A DNA stretch of 64,000 bases. Source: Exophiala sp. HKRS030 (taxonomy: Eukaryota > Ascomycota > Eurotiomycetes > Chaetothyriales > Herpotrichiellaceae). The stretch is taken from positions 1 to 64,000 of the forward strand of contig JAHWDD010000006.1 in NCBI GenBank assembly GCA_023897205.1, written 5' to 3'. A program made the position numbers and the translations under genes. The notes beneath the pieces are model-generated. The model saw only the letters and a program-made list of their open reading frames with translations, had not been told where the DNA came from and did not search any database. Positions 1 through 10,721 of this stretch are shown piece by piece. How positions within the stretch are numbered: position 1 is the stretch's first letter; every line of letters begins with the position of its first letter.

Positions 1-104
<104 letters not shown>

Positions 105-2427
105 TTTTTCAACCCCAAGCCGGCAATCGCGCTGTTTTTTTGTCTCGTGGGCCCGGTTTTGTGTTTTATTTCACGGCCCCCCCCCCCCCCCCCCCAGAGA
201 CCATTGCCAGTTCTAAGGTGCGTCCCTGTGTTGGTCGCACCGATCCAGTACTTAAAGGGATCCAGTCAATCTGGTTCTTGAAGACGGCAGTGAGATTACC
301 ATGCTGCTCCGGTGACATCCAGAAGTGTCTATCGTTCCAGCGACTGAGGTTTCGAAGTTCTTGCACCTTGGATGGCTGTGTTGGTCATCATCTTTGACAG
401 GCAAACCCTGCGGGTTATAGATACGCCCGTCACAGCCGAGCCTACAAAGTATGTTGGCGACTTCAAAGGCGAAAAGTTTCTAGTAGAACTACGCGGAGTA
501 AGTATCTCTCCGGCACGTAGACCTCACAGGTTATGTTACCTTTGACAGAGACTCCCGTATAATATCAAAACATTAATCCTGTCTCCTGTTATTCTCAGGT
601 CTTTGTACACCAGTTCAGTCACTGTAGCAAGCTCCAGTCTACTGACCCAATCCTGCTGCTGGACAGTATCCGGGAGTAGGAACGGTCGGTATCTGGAACG
701 GACCGTAGGCTCATCTATAGATGCCGAAATAGAAAGTGATCAGTAGGAAAAGTCAGGATGACGCTCAGGTTTCAGACGCCGTATCATTCAGATCACCATT
801 GTTAATGGCTGTTCGGACTCTGGGGATATTGGAGGTATTCGCTGATTCTGCGCTTCGGCACGGTCGGGCGGATGTTGGTGTTCAGCGGTCACCGCCGTTT
901 TGGGGGGAGAGAATAGGAAAGCGAGTGGTTGGCACCTCGATTCACCGATGGTTCGAATGTGGCCGAAATGATTGATACAGACTGGCGGTTTCATAAGGCA
1001 TTGGAGGGCGCTGGAAGAGTGCAGGGCAGTGATCCTTGGATCGCTGTGGTTCACAAAAGGTTGGACTTTCTTGGTACTCTAACAATTTTGGGAATGCAAC
1101 CTTGCTGTGTCACTCGACGACGATGATTCACCATTTAACGACATTGGCATCGGCGTCCTCGGCTATTGCATATGCAATTCCGTGCCCTCCTGCGGGTTAC
1201 CACTGAGCTGATAGCCTGGTTGTTTCAACACAACTTCGACTTGGTTCTGATCACCATAGCATGTCTCCGCGCTTCAATTTGGATTGAACCACGCGATGTC
1301 ATAATTGTCCTTTCACCCCTTCTCATTTCTCCTTTATAATGACCATGTCCTCGATTGGTGACGCCTCAACACCCTCCGTGCTACCGTGGTAGTCTGCCTG
1401 CTTCTCCAACGTTTGATGCCTTGTCTCTGGAACAGCAGGGTGGTGAGCACTCCACAATGCATGAAGAAAGTGAAAACTTCCATGACATGATTCGGACACT
1501 TATTTGTGCCAGTTTCATTTCTTAGGGGTCCAATTGAGCCCTGAGTGAGAACAGTACCGTCTTTTCCCGCAGCGGCCGAGATACCACGCGCTGTCAGTCG
1601 AAGGTGTATAGGATACTCTTCACCAAGGATTAAAGAAATTAGCTCTCAGCGATGATATTTCGCTATGTTAATTGCCTCTGCAATGATCATCGTAGGGTTT
1701 GCCCTCACCGTTGGAAAAGAATTGGCAAAGGCCGTACAACGCTAGGAGCGCATATGCCGACGACAATGAGCTGGCCATCTCACTGGGTTCACGGCCGACT
1801 GTGTCGATAAGTGCAATCGGAATCCGATATATCGGGATGTAGCCGGGATGGCTCGGATGAGATTGCTGACGGTCGTATTGTACAGATTGTCGTAGACATT
1901 TTCAGGAATCGTTCAAGCCCAGGACCCAGAAGCAACATCAATGGAAAACCATGACCCAGCAGTTCCGAGCAGATCTTCCCATATCTCCATTGCCGAAACC
2001 AGCCGACCGATTCAGACCATGTTGCAATGGGTGGTTCGATCCCCCGACGACTCTCCAACGTTGGCGTGACCTTTCTTCGCCTGTCCGTTTCACCTACCAC
2101 GAAGATAAGCTCGAACATCTGATTTCGCCTTTTAGCACCTAAGGTGATATCTGCAGCGTACCGTAGTGTCGAGGATTGTTAAACGGAAGTACACCGCTGC
2201 AGGAGCTAGGACGTGCACGAAGGCAACAATACTGCGCCACGTCTTATCGGCAGCGAGCATTACAGTCAACTGAGGAGAGACAACGTCGAGATCAAGCCCA
2301 GCTGTTGATCACCGAGCTTAGTCTCCATATGCCATCGACGATCAAGGACTTTTTGAGTCCGTGTCGATGTTCATAAGTATACAACCGGTTGGCATGCAAC
2401 AATATCTCGATCATTGGTTGAAAGAGC
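105..2427. other. Region without a convincing gene; possible decayed cargo
   Basis: About 2.3 kb of normal base composition with only short open frames and no family I recognise. One stretch near 929-1126 on the plus strand reads as a plausible protein fragment (contains IDTDWRFHKALEG) but has no clear start, splice signals or extension. It lies downstream of the captain recombinase gene, where Starship cargo would be expected, so degenerated cargo is a reasonable inference and nothing more. Confidence 0.4.
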
Positions 2428-4755
2428 TCATAAGACGAAAAGGTGTACCGAGGCGGCATGGTTCTTGAAATGCGACTTTCCTTCGAAAACCATTCCACGG
2501 CAAGCCACCTTGTCGGGGCAAGGAATTCGGTCCTTCTCTTGAAAGTGTCGTAGGCGACAGCGTTCCGTATGTCTCTGGAGGGAGTGTTTACCGGCATACC
2601 GCTTCTCCCGATCTTCCTGGGGGAGATTACTGCATAGACAGAAGAGGCATTGAAATCCCTGACAGGTCAACGGCACGAAGCCTTCGGCCGTCGACGAGAG
2701 CGGCAGAGTCGGCGTAGAGACTACAGTAGTCACTGTATCTGTCTCTCCTGTGGAACTTGAACATTTCCTAGATAGTCTTTCACGTCGTGTTTCACGCCGT
2801 CCTTCACGTCGTCCACATAACGCGATCATGGTGGTGGAGCACTTTATGTGTCGGGAAAGAGCCTTGGGCCCGGTGAATACAGCGGGGTCGCTCATGGCCG
2901 CTTCCGCGATCTGTCGGCGTTCAAGGATCTGGATCTGCGTCGGGGTGGAGCCTGAAGCAAGCTCGTGCCCTTCAGCTAAGGTTCCTTTGATCTGTCGCTG
3001 AATCGCCTCAATAGGAGCTGTTTCGTCGTACTGTCGCTGAATACCCTTCAACAGAGCTCGTTCCTCGGCTCGAATCGTGCTGTTAACCATACGTTCCAAC
3101 TTCTTGTACTCGGCATGGATTGGTTCTCCGATCGCCATTCGAAGACGGCCAAACTCCCGAACGATGAGACCGCGAACCCGATCTCGCGACTCCAGAAGCC
3201 GGCGGACAGAAGGCAATCGTCGAACCTGCTGACTCTGTTCGTTGTTTAGCTTTCTTGGCCGGTTCGGATCGCGGAGACGGCCGATGCGGCTTGCCGATTT
3301 GGCCGCCTGTGGATCGCCGTCCCGGTTCCAGAACGCGTCTTGCGTACTGTAGCGGATCATCCGAGACAAATAATTCCGTTCGAAGATCGTGGAAGATCCA
3401 ACATGATCTAGGGCAAGGTTACGGACAGCGGCGTTGGATTTGGGATCATCTGAGCCAAGTATTTGCGTTAGCAGTTTGAACTCTGCTCAGAAGAACTGTT
3501 GGAGAGGATCACCTACCATTGATAGCGTTGCCCAGAGCTCGGCGGAGGCAGTACGTCGTCAATGTCTGTAGGTAACCCAACGCCTCACCTAGACGCTTGA
3601 CCCACGCTTGATAGACGTTGTAGGTCAGAGCTCTGTCTGGTGATGTCTCGACGCCTTCCTTGGTGGCGATCGCACGGCGAAAAATCGGCACGTCAAGCAT
3701 CTCCTTACTCCATGGGATCGGCTGACATCCCTTTTCCCGCCGCGCCCGGAGACGGAACAGAATATCGGGTGACTTCAGATCGGGCGGCCCGAAAGCCGAG
3801 TCATCGAAGGCCAAGCTGACAATGTGGGTGGTGACACAGAAGATTGGGTTGTCGTCCAAATTGAAGGTGTACGTTTTCCTTTGTAGCAGGATTAGCCACA
3901 TGAACTCCCCAACCGAGGGGTACTCACGGTCGTTTCCGCTTCTGGCGGGACTTAGTCTTGGTCAATTTCACCCCCAAGCGCAGCATGTCGACACGAGTCT
4001 CGGCGTCCTTCTCGATGTAGAGGTCCAGGTCGCCGTAGGTCAAGTCCAACAGGGCTTGAGGTCGAGACCCGGTGAACGCTGCCAGCAACAGAATCGCCGC
4101 CAACTGGAGTCGTTGCCGTTCATTGGGAAACCAGTTGATATCCGAGGCCCAGTGGTAACGGATGAGCTCGACGAAATCGTCCGCCTCCATGAGAGGCTTC
4201 TCGATCTCCTCATTGTCCAGGCCATATTCTTCCGTCAATGGCCCTTCAATGAACTGTAGCTTCAGCGATCTGGCGGCATACAACGTTGCTTGTTTTACGT
4301 ACCACGAAGATTTGCCTCATGACAGCCGGGTCCATCCGACGCTGTGTCCACATAATGTACAGCTGACTCAATTGCCGCCAGTAGGTCGTCAGCGTACTGG
4401 TTTTCTTGATGGTGTAGGTCCGGAGCAACCAATGTAGGAAGTTCTCCATCCGAGCCGTGGCGCACTCGCGCAGGGTCTCTTGTGGATCAAGCTGGAACTT
4501 GTCACAGTATCTTTGCAGAGTCAACAGATGTCCCCAACTATCAGGTCATGGCACGTACTCCTCGAAGAGGCGCTGAAGGCGGTCGACGTGGTAGATAGTA
4601 TTCGGTGCATACAACGTCGTGGGACGGGTTTCCAACAAGGCCTCCTCATATTTCCGGGCGAGGACGTCAAGTGTACAGACGTCATCGGTGGTATGGCTGG
4701 AGTATAAACCCCCAGAACTCAGGTTGACAGTGATCAACTTCTTTCGGCGAGGCAT
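2428..4755 (-). CDS. DUF3435 tyrosine recombinase (Starship captain-like)
   Basis: Site-specific tyrosine recombinase of the DUF3435 family, which mobilises giant fungal Starship elements. My model has exons 4755-4559, 4510-4303, 4259-3928, 3878-3517 and 3449-2428. The introns are 43-67 bases with GT...AG ends, the phases agree, and the sum is 2121 bases (706 aa), the usual captain size. The N-terminus is basic (MPRRKK). The first catalytic arginine is in AAFTGSRPQALL. The second is in LTTYCLRRALGNAIN, where Tyr-x-x-Arg stands for the HxxR of other tyrosine recombinases. The tyrosine is in FERNYLSRMI, which appears only after splicing the last intron. The C-terminus is Cys/His-rich (CPDKVACRGMVF...HFKNHAASVH), as in family members. 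No stop or RIP damage is visible, so the gene looks functional. Captains sit at the 5' end of their element and read inward, so cargo should lie towards base 1. Confidence 0.85.
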
Positions 4756-5240
4756 GTGGCTCGAGGATACGCAGGGACGGATCGGACAAGGTGAAGAGGG
4801 ATGGCATATATATATCATCCAGGGCTCGTGCAGCTAGCACAGCGGTTGGCAATAGGCAGGGGCATCAGGGCATCGCCTGAAGCCAGTTTGACTTCCGACT
4901 CCGTTTGATGAGCCGGGGCATTTCGACGGAGGGACGGCAGGAGAACTGCAAACAATTTGAAATTCGGGAGACGTCCACAAGTCTCACTCCTAGGATCTTC
5001 GACATGGGTTGGAGGTCGCCAACGCATGCTTTTGAGATTGTGACGTGAGACACACAGAGAGGGTCGGGTGAGAGATGTAAGGGCAGGATGGTGTGTGGGT
5101 GTTGGGTGGAAGGCAGAGAGAGAAGGTTGTACGTCAAATCGTCAAAAGCGGCGAGGGACAGGTGGAGCCGGCTAGTGGAAAGGGATCGCAAAAGCGGCTA
5201 CGGACGTCGTCGCGAAACGGCACCCTTTGCGCCAGGACAC
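4756..5240. promoter_or_regulatory. Captain upstream region and candidate element edge
   Basis: This stretch precedes the captain start. A TATA-like run (TATATATAT on either strand) lies at about 4806-4816, some 50 bases upstream of the ATG. An open frame at 5191-4865 on the minus strand has low-complexity composition and is probably 5' leader rather than a gene. At about 5240 the sequence changes abruptly from ordinary GC content to very AT-rich DNA. Starship 5' termini usually lie within a few hundred bases of the captain, so the element edge probably falls here. I did not find a proven direct repeat. Confidence 0.4.
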
Positions 5241-5267
5241 AGACTTAGGAAAAATAATTAAATAGAG

Positions 5268-7117
5268 TACTATATAGTTTAATAAATTATATAGGGTAAT
5301 AAACTATAAAAACCTATTTAACTACCTTTTAATATCTTTAACGTGGCACTAATATAATTATTTCATTATCTAAAGATATTAATAAGTAATTAAATACTTT
5401 ATCTTTCTCCTTAGACTTAATTTTAGTAATAAGTTATTAGTGTGATAGACCTTATTACCATTTTACTAACTATTTCGCTTTTACCTCCTAAGTAATCTCT
5501 AATACTTTCTTTATAAAGTATATAAATTTATCTTCTAATCTAACTCTTTTACCTCGCTTATAACTCTTTTATACCTTAAGTAACTCGCTTTACTCTTAAT
5601 TCTACCACTAAAGAAGTATATTCTTAGTGATAAGTGTTTTCGTTATGTGGGTTACTTAGGCTATATATTACTTAGTGAGCGATATAAGCTTAAGTGTCTA
5701 TACTAACACTATATTTAAGAGTATATTAAATTCCTAAAGTTCTATACTATTTAGGGAAGAGCTATATAGTAAAGAGAAATTAAAATTATATCTCTCTAGT
5801 AGTGTAATTAGATATGAAACGTGTACAATTATATTTTGTGAAAGGTAGTTTAGTACCTTCTATAGGTTATTTAGTATTAACTTAGCGCCTTATTATCTCG
5901 CGAGAATATTGTCTAGCTTAATAGCTTTTATACGCGCGCAGATAAACATTTTAAGCTATTCTGAACGCGAAATATATTATGTGTTAAGCTATAAAGTTAT
6001 ATTAGTCTTATTTAAGTGGGCGCGCTTAAACGCTAAAAACACTTCTATATTAAGTGGCTAAAGGATATAAGAGTAATGCGGTGGCATAATTAGTAAGTTA
6101 ATATTATTCTTTATATAATGGGCAATAAAATCGGCTCTAATATAACTTTTATAGCTATTAGCGATTAATAATTAGGGCTAACTCATTACTTTCTCATAAG
6201 TTTAAGGCTTAAACACTTTAATTAATCATTATAAACTAAGCTTATTTAATATTTAGCCATTCTTACTAACTATAAAATACTAATTAAAGAGTATTTAAGC
6301 TAGTAACTATTTAGAATTAATGTTTTAACCCTTAAAGATAATTATTAATAAAAGTGTGTCTTTAGCTATATTAATATATTTAATTATGATTACTCACTTC
6401 TATTTCCTTATTATAGTCTTATACTATTATTAATAGTTAAGAAGAACTAAGACCTTTATTATTTAACTCTCTTTAACCCTAAAACTAGACTTATTTATAT
6501 TTTAAATATTAGAATTATTATAAGTACACTCTTAAAATTTAGTGGTAACCGCGTTAAATCACGCTTTAACCTTATTATATAACGCATTATTAAATTGTGT
6601 AGCCTTAAGTTACTTTATATAAATACTCTAAATAGTTAGGTAATAATTAAGAAAGTAATAAAGCTATTTATAGTTAATTAGAATAATAATTTTAGTGAAG
6701 ACTAAATTTTATAATATATATTAAATATATTTATAGCGAATTAATTTGGCTAGCTTAATTAATAATGCTAACGTAATAAGTAATTTAGTGTATATATATT
6801 GTGAGACCTATTATATAAGCGTCTTTTCTTTCGCGTTTAAAAGGATTTAGACTATTTCTATGGCTTAGACACGTGAAAGTCCTTTAGTAAGCTAATATAA
6901 TAGGGTTTAATATAACACATTAAAAGTGGCGGCGATAACGCGAACAAACTTATATTCTTAATTTTAATGTGCTAGAATAGTTTTCTAAACTCACTCTTTA
7001 AGATTAGCTACTTTAAAAGTGCGTTAGTAACTTATAGTTAATAGAAGTAATAATTAAACGTAACTAGATAGAGTTTCGTGATTTATTACCTTATATAGTT
7101 TATTAAACTATATAGTA
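5268..7117 (-). mobile_element. RIP-mutated Fot1/pogo-like DNA transposon, full-length copy A
   Basis: A 1.85 kb unit bounded by near-identical inverted ends: the left end begins TACTATATAGTTTAATAAAT and the right end, read backwards, begins TACTATATAGTTTAATAAAC, each followed by a matching TATA-rich stretch. Both ends start in TA, as for Tc1/mariner elements, and the size fits Fot1/pogo. The interior matches the inverted neighbouring copies B and C over hundreds of bases. Very low GC content, rarity of CpA and abundance of TpA show RIP. No open frame survives. By homology to copy C the transposase read on the minus strand. Confidence 0.65.
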
Positions 7118-8104
7118 CTTTATTAAATAAGCTTAGTCTATAATAGTTAATTAAGGTATTTAAGTTTTAAACCTATAAGAAAGTAATAAATTAGCCTTAA
7201 TTATTAATTACTAATAACTATAGAAATTATATTAAAGCTAATTTTATTATTTATTATATAAAGAATAGTATTAACTTACTAATTATATCACTATATTACT
7301 TTTATATTCTTTAGTTACTTAATATAGAAGTATTTTAAGTGTTTAAGTACGCTTACTTAAATAAAACTAATATAACTTTATAGCTTAGTATATAATGTAT
7401 TTCGCGTCTAAAATAACTCGAAATATTTATTTATATATATATAAACACTATTAAGCTAAATAATATCCTTATAAAATAGTAAAACACTAAATTAATACTA
7501 AATAATCTATAGAAAATACTAAATTATCTTTTATAAAATATAATTATATATATTCTATATCTAATTATATTACTAAAGAGACATAATCTTAATTTCTCTT
7601 TACTATATAGCTCTTCTCTAGATAGTATAAAACTTTAAGAATTTAATATACTCTTAAATATAATATTAGTATAGACACTTAAACTTACATTACTTACTAA
7701 GTAATATATAGTTTAGATAACTTATATAATAAAAACACTTATCACTAAAAATATACTTCTTTAGCGATAGAATTAAGAGTAAAGCGAGTTACTTAAGGCA
7801 TAAAAGAGTTATAAGCGAGATAAAAGAGTTAGATTAGAAAATAAATTTTAATATTTTATAAAGAAAGTGTTAAAGGTTACTTAGGAAATAAAAGTAAAGT
7901 AGTTAGTAAAATAGTAATAAGGTTTATTATATTAATAACTTATTACTAAAATTAAGTCTAAGGAGAAAGATAAAGTATCTAACTACTTATTAATATCTTT
8001 AAATAATAAAATAGTTATATTAGTACTATATTAAAGATATTAAAAGGTAATTAAGTAGATTTTTATAGTTTATTACTCTATATAGTTCATTAAACTATAT
8101 AGTA
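7118..8104 (+). mobile_element. RIP-mutated Fot1/pogo-like transposon, truncated copy C
   Basis: Same family as copy A in opposite orientation, about 1 kb, carrying only the 3' part and ending in the shared terminal sequence (ACTATATAGTA). At about 7738-7850 one frame reads as a basic Leu/Lys/Arg-rich tail interrupted almost only by TAG and TAA codons. These would be CAG or CAA before RIP, giving the kind of charged C-terminal tail seen in pogo-type transposases. The 5' part is absent, so this is a fragment. Confidence 0.55.
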
Positions 8105-9474
8105 CTTTATCTAAAGTAATTACATTAAATAACTAAAGGTTACATAATTTATTAGTACCTTATATAAGAAGGTTTAAATATGGTTTAATGTGATTACCAT
8201 AAAATTTTAAGAATAAGTCTATAATAATTCTAATATTTAGAATATAAATAAGTTTAGTTTTAGGATTAAAGAAAATTAGTTAATAAAGGTCTTAGTCTCT
8301 CTTAATTATTAATATAAGTATAAGGTTATAATAGGTAAGGAAGAGTAAGTAATAATTATTAAATATATTAACACTACTAAAGAGACTTTTCTATTTATAA
8401 TTATCTTTAAGGGCTAAAACCTTAATTCTAAATAGTTACTACCTTAAATACTAACTAACTAGTATTTTAGAGTTAGTAAGAATAGCTAAATATTTAATAT
8501 TCTAAATTTATAATAATTAATAAAGGTCTTTAAGCCTTGAACATATAAAAAAGCTAGGGGAAAACCTTAGCTATTAATTATGAATAGCTATAAAAGCTAT
8601 ATTAAAGCGGATTTTATTACTTATTATATAGAGAATAATATTAACTTACTTATTATATTTTCTTATTACTTTTATCTCCTTTAGTCACTTAATATTAAGG
8701 TATTTTTAGTGTTTAAGTGTGCCTATATAAATAAGATTAATATAACTTCTTAACTAAGTATATAATAAATTTTATATCTATAATAATTAGAAATATTTAT
8801 ATAAGTTTATATAAAGGCTATAAAGTTAGATAATATTCTTATAAGATAGTGAGATATTAAATTAATATTAAATAATTTATAGAAAATACTAAACTATCTC
8901 TTATAAAATATAACTATAAATATTCTATATTTAATTATATTACTAAAAGAGTATACCTTAAACTTCTTATTACTTTATAACTCTTTCCTAAATAGCACTA
9001 AGCTTTAGGAATCTAATATACTCTTAAATTCTATATTAATATAGATATCTAGGCTTTTATCTTTTATTAAGAGATATATAACCTAAGTAATTTATATAAT
9101 GAAAACACTTATAGCTAAGAACATACTTCTTTAATAATAGTATTAAGAGTAAAAGAAATTATTTAAGATATAAAAGAGTTATAAATAAGATAAAAAAGTG
9201 AGATTAAAAGATAAATTTATGTTCTTTATAATTAAAGTATTAAATATAGTGTAAGAGGTAAAAGTAAAGTACTTTACTAAATAATAGTGTGAATAATTAT
9301 AATAGTAAGCTATAATTAAAAACGAAAAGAAGAATATTAATAAGGTATTTAACTCCTTATTTACCTTATTAGATAATAAAATAGTGATATTAATACCTTA
9401 TTAGTAACTTTTAAAGTAGGTTAGGTTAGATTTAATGCGTTATTAGACTATATATATTATTAAACTATATAGTA
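8105..9474 (+). mobile_element. RIP-mutated Fot1/pogo-like transposon, truncated copy B
   Basis: Third copy of the same family, in the same orientation as copy C and ending in the same terminal sequence near 9474. Segments at 8150-8320 match the inverse of 6360-6600 in copy A, and 8510-8900 matches 7140-7520 in copy C. About 1.37 kb remains, so the 5' end is missing. It has no coding capacity and heavy RIP-type transition damage. Confidence 0.55.
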
Positions 9475-10135
9475 CTTTAATAATATAGTGAGATAAATAG
9501 TTATTAATAATTTATTAATATAATAAAAGTTATAAAATAAAAGTTACGCTAGTAATATTAAGACTTAATTTATATATATAATAATTATTACTATAAATTA
9601 GAATAGTATTAAGTAAAGTCTAAAGGCTTAAAGAAGTTATTTTAGAGACTATAGAGTTAATATATAAGTTTATAATTAAATATAGTGAAAGAAAATAATA
9701 CTATAAAGCGTTTTCACTTATATATAAAGTTATAAAATTACGTAAGAGAGTATTAAGGGAAGATAACCTTAAGATATTAGAGTTAATTTATAAGCTTATA
9801 ATATTAGTCTAAACCTTTAGAACGCGATATAACCCATAATATATAGATTATTTGTAGTTCGGAACTCTGTGCATTATTACTAACACCCTATCTTTATGCG
9901 CTAATAATAGAAATGGTTACGCATTAGTGCGAGTATTCTCTTAGGAAGCATGTAGACCTATTACTAATTAAATATCTGTTCCTCTAGGTAGCGTAAGTCA
10001 TGAGTAAATTATCTGTCCTTCGCTCTTTATCCTCTAGAACAGTGCAACCAGAAACTACTCCCATCCATTTTCACTCTTTCTAGTTTATATTAATGCTACC
10101 CGCTAGCTTTGCACTACACATCTTTATTACGAATT
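9475..10135. other. AT-rich to normal transition, no gene
   Basis: RIP-type AT-rich sequence continues to about 9850 and then returns to ordinary composition. I see no open frame or recognised element. Confidence 0.5.
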
Positions 10136-10139
10136 AGGC

Positions 10140-10535
10140 CTGGCTATAGACCGTATACTAGGCTGTAATGACAGCCAGTGACGCCAGTAAGGAAGGATAG
10201 CCAGGGAAGGATCACGTGTAGTAATAGTCCTAGCATAAGCCCTAGCTAGGCTACGGAGGAACCACGTGACCTATGTCTCTATATTATCTCTGTTTTAATA
10301 GAGGAATAGAGTATACATAGAGGCACGTCTATATAAACACAGTCATTACATAGCTTTACTGTGTAGTTAACTTCGTTCATGATCATACCCACACGTTTTA
10401 GTTATGATCACTTCGCTCTTATACTCGCTCAAGTACTGCGCTCTCAGTGACCTCGCCTCTTGTACTTCCCGCCTATCGAGACCATACGTCTTGTGACACC
10501 CTGTGTGGAGCGAAACGTAACAGTCTTATGCTTTC
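10140..10535 (+). repeat. LTR-like repeat, unmutated copy
   Basis: A TATATAAACACAG promoter-like box near 10330 precedes a pyrimidine-rich stretch (about 10340-10535). This stretch is repeated in diverged form at about 15970-16180. Shared landmarks are GTAGTTAACTTCGTTCAT, CTTCGCTCTTATACT and GAAGCGAAACGTAA-like endings. A TATA box followed by a short transcribed leader is typical of solo LTRs of fungal retrotransposons. The element boundaries and superfamily are not proven. Unlike its partner, this copy is not depleted in CpA. Confidence 0.5.
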
Positions 10536-10721
10536 GGACACCATTTCTCCCAAAGAAATTGCAAGAGGATTTGCGGTATGAGAAGCGGGCTTGTGTCTTT
10601 CTTGAACGATTGGGTAAATTAAGGTAGAATGAAATAACTCTCTAATCTGTCCTCGTTCCAAAGTCAAACTGTTGCCACGAAGCACTAGTTAATGTTGTTT
10701 ATCTATCTATCTGACCGTCTG

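Noticed and set aside
4865..5191. A 108-codon frame upstream of the captain
   Set aside because: Low-complexity Leu/Ser/Pro composition with no domain; probably captain leader or element end.
5240..9850. Centromere or mitochondrial insertion as the source of the AT-rich block
   Set aside because: The block resolves into three copies of one transposon with RIP-type changes. No mitochondrial gene is visible, and the block is too short for a regional centromere.
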